NCBI GenBank assembly: GCA_003525075.1
Contig: DQFO01000020.1
Span: 139,325-203,324, forward strand
Length of the DNA: 64,000 nt
Source of the DNA: Clostridiales bacterium
GTDB lineage: Bacteria > Bacillota > Clostridia > TANB77 > CAG-508
Direction: 5' to 3'
Of the stretch, positions 45,239-54,785 are shown in pieces (the first letter of the stretch is position 1; each line of letters starts with the position of its first letter). Below the pieces are notes generated by a model that did not search any database, was not told the origin of the DNA, and was given only the letters and a program-made list of their open reading frames with translations. The position numbers and the translations under genes are program-made.

Positions 45239-46855
45239 TTAATTTAAAATGTTTATTACATCTGTTTCTTCTCTCATTTCATGATTTTCAAAAATATAAT
45301 GTTTATTACATAAACTTTTTAATTTTTGTCTATGTGTAACTATCACATATGTTTTATCTTTTAAATATTTCTCAATCATATTCGTTATTTTTTCTTCTGA
45401 TAATATATCTAAATTTGATGTTGGCTCATCAAAGAAATATAATTCTTTATCAATTAATATTCCTCTAATTAAATTTAGTCTTTGTTTTTGACCTGTTGAT
45501 AATTTTATTCCCCTTTCTCCTACAATTGTATCTAATCCATTTGGTAATTCATTATACCATCCTTTTAATCCTGCTTCTTCTAATAATTCAAATATTTTCT
45601 TATCTGGAATTTCTTTTCCTAAACATAAATTATCTCTAACACTCAAATCAAATAAATCTACTTCTTGAGATACAAACACTAAATCTAATCTAACATCTTT
45701 TATTTCTTTATTATCTATTAGAAGCCTTCCATTATTTAATGGATATAATCCCGCCAAAATATTCATTATAGTTGTTTTTCCTTGACCAGACTCTCCCATT
45801 ATACTTATTTTGTCACCTTTTTCTAAATAAAATTCTGGTATTTTTATTTGAGCTGAATCTTTAGTATATGAAAATTTAACATCTTCTAATTTTATATTGT
45901 TAAAATTCTTAAGTATCTCTATCTCTTTAATATTTTTAAAATATTCATCTAATTGCTTTTTAGAAGTTTTAAACCTTTCTCCCATATCTAATAGCCTAAC
46001 CATATTATTTAAACTCCAATACAATTTTCCTAGCGCTGACATATAAAATAACAAATATGGTAACCCATCTTGCCCATTTTTTACCATTATTATAGTACTT
46101 ATTAAAACAACTATATATAATAAGTTTATTAATCCTGTAAATACTCCATTAGCATTTGTTTTCTTACTTACATTAACTTTTGTTGCTTCTAAATACTCTT
46201 CAGCATTTTCATTAATTTTTTTATTGCAAAAATCTCTTATATTTAATTTTCTAACAGCTATAATATTTTGAATAAAATCTACAAATGTAGCATTATATTT
46301 TGACTCTGTTTCATTTGCTTTTTCTTGATATACCTGTTTATTTTTTATCATTTTGAACTTTAACATTACCGCTAATATTGAAACAATAATACATATTATT
46401 CCTGTTATTACTGATTGTCTGCATACCATTAATAATATTGATATTCCGCCAATAATCAATGGTATTACACTAGATTCAAATTGCCATGTCATTTCAAAAA
46501 AATAAAATGACAAATTAGTTATTAGCTTATGTATATATCCTGTATGTGTATTAGATATTTGTTCCATTGTCATAGATTGTAATTTATTAAAATAATATTT
46601 TTGAATTGTCGTTTGAGTTTTTATATTATTTACATTATCAATATATGAAGCTATTTTTCCTGCTAATAGCATTATTATATCTATAATACAAATCCATATT
46701 GTTAATTTGGTTATTTTGTCTAATGTTAATGGACTTGTTCCAAAATATGATAAAACATAAGCTTCTCCATAATCAGCTAATGAATAAATTGTGTTAAATA
46801 TTATTGATAATATGAATAGCTTTTTCACTACAACTTTTAATAACTCTTTCATTAA
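45239..46855 (-). CDS. ABC exporter, fused permease and ATPase
   Basis: 538 aa from ATG 46855, served by GGAG; the ATG 12 nt upstream would lie at the very 5' end of the mRNA, because a TATAAT ends at 46872. Six membrane helices (about 1-290) are followed by the nucleotide-binding domain: Walker A MGESGQGKTTIM, Q-loop FVSQEVDLF, signature LSTGQKQRL (Thr for the usual Gly), Walker B LYFFDEPTSNLD and switch His in VIVTHRQ. It is a half-exporter working as a dimer. The cargo is unknown; lipids, peptides or drugs are all possible. Confidence 0.88.
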   Translation of the reverse strand, partial: LMKELLKVVVKKLFILSIIFNTIYSLADYGEAYVLSYFGTSPLTLDKITKLTIWICIIDIIMLLAGKIASYIDNVNNIKTQTTIQKYYFNKLQSMTMEQISNTHTGYIHKLITNLSFYFFEMTWQFESSVIPLIIGGISILLMVCRQSVITGIICIIVSILAVMLKFKMIKNKQVYQEKANETESKYNATFVDFIQNIIAVRKLNIRDFCNKKINENAEEYLEATKVNVSKKTNANGVFTGLINLLYIVVLISTIIMVKNGQDGLPYLLFYMSALGKLYWSLNNMVRLLDMGERFKTSKKQLDEYFKNIKEIEILKNFNNIKLEDVKFSYTKDSAQIKIPEFYLEKGDKISIMGESGQGKTTIMNILAGLYPLNNGRLLIDNKEIKDVRLDLVFVSQEVDLFDLSVRDNLCLGKEIPDKKIFELLEEAGLKGWYNELPNGLDTIVGERGIKLSTGQKQRLNLIRGILIDKELYFFDEPTSNLDILSEEKITNMIEKYLKDKTYVIVTHRQKLKSLCNKHYIFENHEMREETDVINILN

Positions 46856-46871
46856 TTTCATCTCCATAAAT

Positions 46872-46877
46872 ATTATA
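46872..46877 (-). promoter_or_regulatory. -10 box that fixes the ABC exporter start
   Basis: TATAAT on the minus strand lies 4 bp from an ATG at 46867, so transcription would begin at about that codon. The internal ATG at 46855 with GGAG is therefore the better start. The -35 is poor. Confidence 0.45.
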
Positions 46878-46936
46878 CCACATCTCCTAAAAAAAAAACT
46901 TTCATACCATCAAAGTATAAAAATTTTTTTTATAAA

Positions 46937-47476
46937 TTATATTTCAAATTCTATTATCTCACAATTATTCATTGAAATTTCTGCTAAATTTTGACTTTCT
47001 GGCATACCATAAAGATGTGATTTTATAACTTTTGCAATTCCTCCATGTGCTACAATCAAAATAGTTTTGTCATAATATTTTTCTTTTATATCATCAAAAA
47101 ACTCATTAATTCTATTTTCAAAATCATGTAAATTTTCTCCATTTGGAATGTTATAATTTAACTTATAATCCCAAATATTATTTTCCATTTCTTCTGTTAC
47201 ATCTCTTCCCTCATAGTCACCTAATTTTCTTTCTCTTATTCTCTCATCTGTAATAATTGGTATATCTCTTCCTTCATTTATTATTTCAGCTGTTTGCTTC
47301 GCTCTTTTCATTGGAGAACAAATTACAAGATCATATTTTACATTTTTAAGTTCTTTTTTTGTATTATAAGCCTGACTTATACCTGTTTCATTTAATTCTT
47401 TTTCTGTTCCTCCACCTTGCATTTTTTGTGATAAATTTAAATCTGTTTGTCCATGTCTTACATAATAAATTTTCAT
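46937..47476 (-). CDS. Histidine phosphatase superfamily protein
   Basis: 179 aa from ATG 47476. The RHG motif (YYVRHGQTDLN) provides the phospho-acceptor His, the second conserved region reads CSPMKRAKQTAE, and the catalytic HGG comes late (LIVAHGGIAKVI). It is a cofactor-independent phosphatase of the phosphoglycerate-mutase fold; the true substrate (sugar phosphate, nucleotide or cobalamin precursor) cannot be told. It follows the RNA methyltransferase gene by 24 nt. Confidence 0.88.
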   Translation of the reverse strand: MKIYYVRHGQTDLNLSQKMQGGGTEKELNETGISQAYNTKKELKNVKYDLVICSPMKRAKQTAEIINEGRDIPIITDERIRERKLGDYEGRDVTEEMENNIWDYKLNYNIPNGENLHDFENRINEFFDDIKEKYYDKTILIVAHGGIAKVIKSHLYGMPESQNLAEISMNNCEIIEFEI

Positions 47477-47500
47477 ACCAATCATTCCTTTCAAATTAGT

Positions 47501-48292
47501 TTATTTACTCAATTTTTGTCTTACATATTCATACATAACAACACCTGCTGCAACGGATGCATTAAGGCTCTCAGTTCTACCCAACATTGGAATTTTTGCT
47601 TTTTCATCTGCCATATCTTGAATTTCTTTTGAAACTCCATTTGCTTCATTTCCAATAACTATAATCTTTTTATTAAAATCTATATCATAAATACTATTTT
47701 TTGTTTGTAAAGATGTTACCATTAATTTAAAATGATGTTTTCTCATTTCTTTTATTGCCTGTGCTAGATTTTCAACTTCTATTATTTTTATTCTAAATAT
47801 AGCTCCCATTGTTGAACGAACAACTTTAGAATTAAAAGCATCTGCAGTTCCTTTTGACACTATAATTTGATTTAATCCAATACTATCAACTGTTCTTAAA
47901 ATTGTTCCTAAATTTCCTGGATCTTGTACATCATCTAATACAACTATTATATCTTGTGTATAATCTATTTTTGCATTTTGTGCATTTTTTTCTATTATAG
48001 CCATTATTCCTTGTGGATTTGTAACCTGTGTTATTATATTAAAAATTTTATCCGAAACAGATATACATTCATATTTTGCAATTTCAAGCATTATATGTGT
48101 TGGAATTTCATATGTTCTTGTTGTATCTTCACATACAATTATTTGTTTTATTTTTGCATTTTCTTTTACCGCTTCTTCAACAAGTTTTACACCTTCAACA
48201 ACATATTCGTTACTTTCATCACGATATTTTTTGTCTTTTAATTTTCTAATATGTTTTATTAATTCATTATCTTTACTTGTTATTGTTTGCAT
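47501..48292 (-). CDS. TrmH/SpoU-family RNA 2'-O-methyltransferase
   Basis: 263 aa. An N-terminal substrate-binding part (VVEGVKLVEEAVKENAKIKQ) precedes the SPOUT knot: DDVQDPGNLGTILRTVDSIG (motif 1), IVIGNEANGVS (motif 2), IPMLGRTESLNASVAAGVVMYE (motif 3). It methylates a ribose in rRNA or tRNA, most likely 23S rRNA (RlmB/YsgA-like). It lies in the mfd-downstream run, 21 nt after mfd. Confidence 0.93.
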   Translation of the reverse strand: MQTITSKDNELIKHIRKLKDKKYRDESNEYVVEGVKLVEEAVKENAKIKQIIVCEDTTRTYEIPTHIMLEIAKYECISVSDKIFNIITQVTNPQGIMAIIEKNAQNAKIDYTQDIIVVLDDVQDPGNLGTILRTVDSIGLNQIIVSKGTADAFNSKVVRSTMGAIFRIKIIEVENLAQAIKEMRKHHFKLMVTSLQTKNSIYDIDFNKKIIVIGNEANGVSKEIQDMADEKAKIPMLGRTESLNASVAAGVVMYEYVRQKLSK

Positions 48293-48313
48293 TTTTTCTC
48301 CTTTCTTAAAAAA

Positions 48314-51300
48314 TTATTTATTTTCTTTTATTTTAAAATCATCTATTGTTTTCAAAAATTCTTCTACTTCTTTTAACATCTTCATTCCTGTTGCATTTTG
48401 TAGAACATATGTAATTTGTGGTTTTAAACCTTGTGAAAATTTTATTCTATTTCTATAATTTTTTGCTAATTCATTTACATCTATGTTAAATTCACCTAAT
48501 TCAAATGTAAATACTGCAAAACTACGTTTTCCCTGAACTTTACTTATATTAAGTTTCTTACATAATATTTTTATTCTTGCAATTTCAATTAAATTTTCTA
48601 TTTCACTTGGCATATTTCCAAATCTATCAATCATTTCATCAATTACATTTTGTATATCTTCTTCATTTTTACATAATGCAATATCTTGATATATTTCAAT
48701 TTTTTGACTTGAATCTGATATATATTCATCTGGAATATAACATGTCGCATCTAAATCTATTTGAACATCTATTTCTGTTTTTACTTCTTCACCTTGCATT
48801 TCTTTTACTACTTCATCTAATAAGTTACAATATGTATCATATCCAACTTGTTCTAGATGTCCACTTTGTATTTCTCCAAGTAGACTTCCTGCTCCTCTTA
48901 TTTCTAAGTCTCTCATTGCAATTTTAAATCCTGAACCAAACTCAGTAAATTCTTTTATTGCTTTTAATCTTTTATCTGCAATTTCTGATAATAATTTATC
49001 TCTTTTATATGTGATATAAGCATATCCCTGTCTATCAGATCTTCCTACTCTTCCCCTTATTTGGTATAATTGTGCTAATCCCATTCTGTCTGCATTTTCA
49101 ACAATTATTGTATTTGCATTTGGAATATCTATTCCAGATTCTAATATTGTTGTACATACTAATACATTTGTCTTTCCTTCGATAAATTCTTCCATTATAT
49201 TCTCAATTTCATGTCCTGTCATTTGTCCATGTGCATATACAACTTTTGCTTCTGGTACAAGATTTGATATTTCATCTGCTTTTTGAATTATTCTTTCCAC
49301 ATTATTAAATAGATAAAATACTTGACCATTTCTTTCTAGTTCTCTTGTTATAGCTTCTTTTATAACTTCTTGATCATATTCTAATACATATGTTTGAACA
49401 GGCTTTCTGTTATATGGTGGCTCATATATTACAGACATATCTCTTACACCAACAATTGACATATGAAGTGTTCTTGGGATTGGTGTTGCAGTCATTGTTA
49501 ATACATCTATTGTTGCTTTATATTGTTTTATTTTTTCTTTATCTTTTACTCCAAATCTGTGTTCCTCATCTATTATTAATAATCCTAAATCTTTAAATTC
49601 AACATCTTTGCTTAATATTCTATGTGTTCCTACTACAATGTCAACTTCTCCTAATTTTAATTTATTAATAATTTCTGTTTGTTGTTTTTTGGTTTTAAAT
49701 CTATTTAATACTTCTACTCTAATGCCAAAATTAGTCATTCTTTCTTTGAATTCTTTATATTGTTGTTCAGCTAATACTGTTGTTGGAGCTAAATATGCAA
49801 CCTGCTTTCCTCCCATTACTGCTTTAAATGCTGCTCTAATTGCAACTTCTGTTTTTCCATATCCAACATCTCCACATAGTAGTCTATCCATTGGTTTTGA
49901 ATTTTCCATGTCTTTTTTTACTTCATCAATACAACGTAATTGATCATCTGTTTCTTGATATGGGAAACTATCTTCAAATTGAGTTTGCCATGGTGTATCT
50001 GCTGGAAAAGCATAACCTTTTGATTTTTCTCTTTTTGCATATAATTCTATTAATTCTTTTGCAACTTGTCTTAAATTTTTCTTTACTTTTGCTTTAGTAT
50101 TTAACCATTCTTTTGTTCCAAGTTTATTTACTTTTAATCCGCCTTCATCTCCACCAACATATTTTCTTACACTATCTAATTGGTTTGTTGGAACATATAA
50201 TACATCATCACCATAATATTTAAGTTTTATATAATCTTTTGTTGTTCCATCTGCAGTAATAGTATTTACACCTATAAAAATTCCTATTCCATAATTTTTA
50301 TGAACTACATAATCTCCTATTTTTAAATCTGCATATACTACTTTTTCTCCTTCTTTAAATGCTGATGATTTATATGTTTTTCTTTTTTCTCCTTCAATTA
50401 GTTCTTGTGATGTTATTACTAATTGATTTGTATCAAAACATTCAAATCCTGATGATAATTTTCCTACACTAACTGTTACAAGGCTTTCTGTATTTTTTAC
50501 TATTATTGTTTGATTTAAGTTTTCTTCATATTTGTTTATTATCTCTTTTTCATTTAGTAATGAACATATCTTTTTTGCCTTTTCTTTCGTTTCAGCTAAA
50601 ATATATATTCTTTTTTTCTCTTCTTGTGCTTTTAATAATTCTTTAAATAATATTTCAATTTCACTTTTTGAGAAATTTCTTTCTTTATATATCCATTTAT
50701 ATTTTTCTGCTTGTATTTTTACTTCATTATCTAATTTTTCTATATAAATTATTTGCTTTCCGTTTAATTTATCTTCAAATTGATTAAAATTGCAAATATT
50801 TTTTAATGCTTCAGGTACAATTTTTTCTTTGTCTATTAATAATTGGATTATATTTTGACTATCTTTGTTTACATTTATTGTTCTTTGCTCTATTTTTGAT
50901 TGCTCATCTAAAAATATTAAATATTTATCTGTTATATAATCTAATATTGTATCTTGTTCTGTATAAAATGAATTAAGATATCTATCAATTTTACTTATAT
51001 AATTGCCTGCTTTTATTAATTCTATATCTTGTTCAATTGTTTCTTGTAATTTTTCTGAATAGATTGTGTTTCTTATATTTGTTATTACATCTTCTATATT
51101 TGATTCTAATATATATTCATGTGCTGGATATATGGTTATTTTATCAATATTTTCTGTTGAACGTTGACTTACTACATTAAAATATCTAATTGAGTCTATT
51201 TCGTCTCCCCAAAATTCAAGTCTGACTCCTTCTTTTTCATTAACTGAAATATCAACTATTCCACCTCTAACACTAAATTGTCCTCTTCCTTCTATTAAGT

Positions 51301-51790
51301 CACATCTCACATATCCTAATTCTACTAGTTTTTGTTTTATTGTTTCAAGATTTTCTGAATCTCCAATCTTAAAATTTAGTGTGTTTTTATATAATGCTTT
51401 TTTACTTATCATTTTTTGAAGAACTGCTTCTATTGTTGTTATTACTACTCCTGTTCTCATTTCTTGCATTTTATTTAATGTTTCAATTCTTTCATATGGT
51501 AAGTCTTTGCTTTCTGCAACATAATCATATGTTACTATTTCTTTTTTTGGTAAATAATATACTTTATCTGTAAAATATTTTATATCTTTCAATATTTTTT
51601 GTGCTTGAATTTCATTATATGTTATTACTAAGATTGGTCTTTTTGCAAATTCTCTTGTTGCAGATATCATTTGTGTCATTCCAACGTCTGTTAAGCCCGA
51701 TATGGCTATCGGGCTTTTTTTACTTTCTATTGTTTTTATGTACTCACAAAATTTAGGATTTTTACCTAATTCTCCTAATATTGTATTCAT
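48314..51790 (-). CDS. mfd: Transcription-repair coupling factor Mfd
   Basis: 1158 aa, full length. A UvrB-homologous N-terminal half is followed by an RNA-polymerase-binding domain (about 490-560, KIGDYVVHKNYGIGIFIG) and a RecG-like translocase with LLCGDVGYGKTEVAIRAAFKA (Walker A), DEEH and ALLQIRGRVGRSDRQGYAY-type motif VI. A TRCF C-terminal domain (about 1000-1100) ends it. It removes stalled RNA polymerase at DNA damage and recruits UvrA. Codons about 25-32 contain a strong hairpin that on the other strand is an intrinsic terminator. Confidence 0.97.
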   Translation of the reverse strand: MNTILGELGKNPKFCEYIKTIESKKSPIAISGLTDVGMTQMISATREFAKRPILVITYNEIQAQKILKDIKYFTDKVYYLPKKEIVTYDYVAESKDLPYERIETLNKMQEMRTGVVITTIEAVLQKMISKKALYKNTLNFKIGDSENLETIKQKLVELGYVRCDLIEGRGQFSVRGGIVDISVNEKEGVRLEFWGDEIDSIRYFNVVSQRSTENIDKITIYPAHEYILESNIEDVITNIRNTIYSEKLQETIEQDIELIKAGNYISKIDRYLNSFYTEQDTILDYITDKYLIFLDEQSKIEQRTINVNKDSQNIIQLLIDKEKIVPEALKNICNFNQFEDKLNGKQIIYIEKLDNEVKIQAEKYKWIYKERNFSKSEIEILFKELLKAQEEKKRIYILAETKEKAKKICSLLNEKEIINKYEENLNQTIIVKNTESLVTVSVGKLSSGFECFDTNQLVITSQELIEGEKRKTYKSSAFKEGEKVVYADLKIGDYVVHKNYGIGIFIGVNTITADGTTKDYIKLKYYGDDVLYVPTNQLDSVRKYVGGDEGGLKVNKLGTKEWLNTKAKVKKNLRQVAKELIELYAKREKSKGYAFPADTPWQTQFEDSFPYQETDDQLRCIDEVKKDMENSKPMDRLLCGDVGYGKTEVAIRAAFKAVMGGKQVAYLAPTTVLAEQQYKEFKERMTNFGIRVEVLNRFKTKKQQTEIINKLKLGEVDIVVGTHRILSKDVEFKDLGLLIIDEEHRFGVKDKEKIKQYKATIDVLTMTATPIPRTLHMSIVGVRDMSVIYEPPYNRKPVQTYVLEYDQEVIKEAITRELERNGQVFYLFNNVERIIQKADEISNLVPEAKVVYAHGQMTGHEIENIMEEFIEGKTNVLVCTTILESGIDIPNANTIIVENADRMGLAQLYQIRGRVGRSDRQGYAYITYKRDKLLSEIADKRLKAIKEFTEFGSGFKIAMRDLEIRGAGSLLGEIQSGHLEQVGYDTYCNLLDEVVKEMQGEEVKTEIDVQIDLDATCYIPDEYISDSSQKIEIYQDIALCKNEEDIQNVIDEMIDRFGNMPSEIENLIEIARIKILCKKLNISKVQGKRSFAVFTFELGEFNIDVNELAKNYRNRIKFSQGLKPQITYVLQNATGMKMLKEVEEFLKTIDDFKIKENK
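51693..51721 (+). terminator. Antisense intrinsic terminator inside mfd
   Basis: AAGCCCGATA (51693-51702), loop TGGC, TATCGGGCTT (51707-51716), then T: a perfect 10-bp GC-rich stem with a U run on the plus strand, antisense to mfd codons near the 5' end. Confidence 0.7.
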
Positions 51791-51832
51791 TTTCTTTTCA
51801 TTCCTTCCTTAAAGTACAAATATGATCGTTTT

Positions 51833-53800
51833 TTATGTTTTTACAATTAATTTATTAAATTTTGAATTGATATAATTTACTAATTTTGTCATAAATTCAT
51901 CTGGCTTTATTTCTTTTTTAGCAACTAAATCTAAACCTTTTTCCCAACTTGCTGTAAGTTTTGCATTTAACATATCTGGCATAGAAAAATTCACAACATC
52001 ATATATTGCTTCACCTTTTTGTGTTGGAGTTACTATTTGTGTTTTTGAATTTATATCAATATATTTTATCTTTTCTAATTTTTTTATTATTTCTCCTCTT
52101 GTTGCAGATGTCCCAATTCCTGCACCTTTTATTTGTTCTCTTAATTCTTCATCTTCAATTAGCTTTCCTGCATTTTCCATTGCTAGAATTAATGAACCTG
52201 AATTATATCTTGAAGGTGGTGTTGTTTCTGCTTCTTTTATTTCATAATTATTTACAAGTATTTCTTGTCCTTTTTTTAAACTTTTAAATACTTCTAAATT
52301 ATTTTCAATTCCATCTTCGCTTTCTTTTGAACTTTCACTATTGTTTTCCACATTTTGTGCATTTGATGTGGATTTCTTTGCCTTATTTTGAGGTCTTAAA
52401 ACTTCTAAATATCCTTGTGATATGCAAACTTTTCCACTTGCTATAAATGTTTCGTTTTCTACGTCAACTACAACATTTACTTTATTATATTCTGCTGGTG
52501 GATAAAATATTGCAATAAATCTTTTTACAATAGTATTATACACCTTTTTATGCAATTCTGGCAACTTTTCATAATTTTCATATCCTTGTCCTGTTGGAAT
52601 TATTGCATAGTGGTCTGTTATTTTGCTATCATTTACATATTTGGTTTTTACTAAATTTGTTGAATATTTTTCATCTACCATTTTTTTTAATAAATTTTGT
52701 ACTTCTTCGTCTTTATATCCTCTCATTAATCCATTCAAATTTTTTGATATTTCTTTTGCAACTGCTGTTGATAAAACTCTAGCATCTGTTCTTGGATATG
52801 TAACTAATTTTTTCTCATATAAATTTTGAATCACATCTAATGTTTCATCTGGTTTTATTTTGAATCTTTTTGTACATTCATTTTGAATTTCTGCTAAATT
52901 AAATAATAGTGGTGCATTTTCTTTTTGTTTTGATTTCTTTAGTTCTGATATTATTGCTTTTTTTCCTGCTAAACTTGCAATAAATTCTTTTGCTTCATTT
53001 TCCTTTTTAAATCCACTATCATTATATAATTTTGGAGATTCAAATAACTTTGATTTTTCATTTACTCTCCATTCTGCTTTAAATGATCCATCTGTATTTC
53101 CAAATTCACCTATTATTTTATAATATTTTGTTTTTACAAAGTTTCTTATTTCTCTTTCTCTTGATACTATCATTCCTAATACACATGTCATTACTCTTCC
53201 TACTGAAATTGATATTTTTTCTTCATTTATTTTTGATGCTACTCTTCTTCCATATATTATTGTTAATAGTCTTGAGAAATTTATTCCTATTAAATAATCT
53301 TCTTTTGCTCTTAAATATGCAGAGTCTGCTAAACTATCATATTCACTTTGATTTTTTGCTTCTCTTATTCCTCTTTTTATTTCTTCTTCTGTTTGTGAAT
53401 CTATCCATACTCTTTTTATTTGTGCTTTTGGATTTGGTTTTGCCATCATATATACTAATCTTTGTATATATTCTCCTTCTCTTCCAGAGTCACCTGCATT
53501 ATATATTTCTTCTACATCTTCTCTTTGTAATAATCTTTGTACTATATTAAATTGTTTTTGTACATTTGGTATTATTTCATATTTCCATTCTGTTGGAATA
53601 AATGGTAATGTATCTAATCTCCAAAACTTTAGTTTTTCATCATATACTTCTGGATAACTCATTGTTACTAAATGACCTACACACCATGTTATTATCCAAC
53701 CATCTGATTCTATGTATCCATCTTTTCTGTTCATATTTATCTTTAATGCTTTGGCAAATTCCATTGCTACAGATGGCTTTTCTGTTATTAGTAGTTTCAT
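51833..53800 (-). CDS. topB: DNA topoisomerase III (type IA)
   Basis: 655 aa. A Toprim domain (about 1-150, LLITEKPSVAMEFAKAL, NAGDSGREGEYIQRL) and the core with the catalytic Tyr in LVTYPRTDARVLS. Then SITDHYAIIPTG-type and TPPSRYNSGSLILAMENAGK motifs, ending with GIGTSATRGEIIKKL. The C-terminal zinc ribbons of topoisomerase I are absent, as in the TopB group. It relaxes and decatenates DNA through a single-strand break. The DSGREGE form of the Toprim motif is usual in Gram-positive TopB. It lies 42 nt before mfd. Confidence 0.95.
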   Translation of the reverse strand: MKLLITEKPSVAMEFAKALKINMNRKDGYIESDGWIITWCVGHLVTMSYPEVYDEKLKFWRLDTLPFIPTEWKYEIIPNVQKQFNIVQRLLQREDVEEIYNAGDSGREGEYIQRLVYMMAKPNPKAQIKRVWIDSQTEEEIKRGIREAKNQSEYDSLADSAYLRAKEDYLIGINFSRLLTIIYGRRVASKINEEKISISVGRVMTCVLGMIVSREREIRNFVKTKYYKIIGEFGNTDGSFKAEWRVNEKSKLFESPKLYNDSGFKKENEAKEFIASLAGKKAIISELKKSKQKENAPLLFNLAEIQNECTKRFKIKPDETLDVIQNLYEKKLVTYPRTDARVLSTAVAKEISKNLNGLMRGYKDEEVQNLLKKMVDEKYSTNLVKTKYVNDSKITDHYAIIPTGQGYENYEKLPELHKKVYNTIVKRFIAIFYPPAEYNKVNVVVDVENETFIASGKVCISQGYLEVLRPQNKAKKSTSNAQNVENNSESSKESEDGIENNLEVFKSLKKGQEILVNNYEIKEAETTPPSRYNSGSLILAMENAGKLIEDEELREQIKGAGIGTSATRGEIIKKLEKIKYIDINSKTQIVTPTQKGEAIYDVVNFSMPDMLNAKLTASWEKGLDLVAKKEIKPDEFMTKLVNYINSKFNKLIVKT

Positions 53801-53910
53801 TTAGCACGCTCCTTTTCTCATTAATAATACTCTTATTGTTATAACAAATTTGACTCTAAGTGTCAAGGCATGCCTTTTCTATTTTTAAGTATTTTCATAT
53901 TTTAATGTAT

Positions 53911-54294
53911 CTATTTGAGCTTGCTGAATTTCGTTTTTTTTGCTTCTTTCCATAATGTATAAATCTCATGAATTGCAATAAAAATCAAGAATATTCCAAA
54001 TAATTTTCTTAATATTCCAACTTCAATATTTACTGAAATAATTGAACCAATTATAGCACCTATAATTCCACAAAGTGAAACATAAATTGCCAATTTTGCA
54101 TTAATATTTTTATTTCTATAATTTACTATAATTGCTGAAATTGCTGTTGGAATAAAATATATAAGATTTGTTGCTTGTGCAATATGTTGTTCTAATCCTG
54201 CAAATGTTGTGAGTAAAAATATTAAAATTGTACCTCCACCCATTCCTATTCCACTAAATATTCCAGATAAACCACCAATTAATATTTGTAACAT
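53911..54294 (-). CDS. Half-size TSUP (TauE/SafE) membrane protein, second of pair
   Basis: 127 aa with about four membrane helices; begins LQILIGGLSGIFSGIGMGGGTILIFLL, the glycine-rich entry of the TauE/SafE family. Normal members are about 250 aa with two such halves. It lies 15 nt after a second half-size gene, so the two probably assemble into one exporter for sulfite or other organosulfur or anionic compounds. Confidence 0.85.
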   Translation of the reverse strand: MLQILIGGLSGIFSGIGMGGGTILIFLLTTFAGLEQHIAQATNLIYFIPTAISAIIVNYRNKNINAKLAIYVSLCGIIGAIIGSIISVNIEVGILRKLFGIFLIFIAIHEIYTLWKEAKKTKFSKLK

Positions 54295-54309
54295 ATCTTT
54301 CCTCCAATT

Positions 54310-54678
54310 TTACAAAACAAATAACATTCTATATGCATAATATAAAATAAAAATTGTAAACAAAATTTTTAAAATATAATCTGGTACTTTTTTTAATATT
54401 ATTGCACCTATATATCCTCCAAATATTCCTCCTATTGCACATAATAATCCTGAATTCCAATTTATATAATTATTTTTATAGTAGAAAAAACTACTTGCAA
54501 TTACCATTGCTAACATACAACAAAGTGATGTTGCTCTTGCTTTTTTTGGTTCAATGTCTAACATATAAATAAATGCCGGAACAAGTATCATTCCACCACC
54601 AGTTCCAAATAAGCCACATATAATACCTGCTAAGCCTCCAATAACAGCAATTTTTATATTAAAATTTTTTTCATTCAT
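54310..54678 (-). CDS. Half-size TSUP (TauE/SafE) membrane protein, first of pair
   Basis: 122 aa from ATG 54678, which has AGGGAT upstream; further in-frame codons to 54774 overlap the rarA terminator and are unlikely to be translated. Four membrane helices start with IAVIGGLAGIICGLFGTGGGMILVPAFIY, the N-half hallmark. Its length equals the neighbour's, supporting a heterodimer rather than one broken gene. Each half has its own start and ribosome site. Confidence 0.85.
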   Translation of the reverse strand: MNEKNFNIKIAVIGGLAGIICGLFGTGGGMILVPAFIYMLDIEPKKARATSLCCMLAMVIASSFFYYKNNYINWNSGLLCAIGGIFGGYIGAIILKKVPDYILKILFTIFILYYAYRMLFVL

Positions 54679-54736
54679 ATTTTTATCCCTAAAATTCTTA
54701 TTAAAAATTTCTATTTTTATCTCACCTATGCAAAAT

Positions 54737-54770
54737 AAAAGATAGAAAATTTTTCTTTTTTCTATCTTTT
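54737..54770 (-). terminator. Terminator after rarA
   Basis: AAAAGATAGAAAA and TTTTCTATCTTTT form a perfect 13-bp stem with an 8-nt loop, followed by ATTTTG on the minus strand. Confidence 0.75.
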
Positions 54771-54785
54771 CCAAATTTTATTATT

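Noticed and set aside
46889..46930. Terminator after the histidine phosphatase gene
   Set aside because: There is a T10 run, but the only stem is 5 A/T-rich base pairs, so it was too weak to list.
51833..53800. topB as a mark of an integrative element
   Set aside because: No relaxase, integrase or conjugation genes are near, and it is closely linked to mfd.
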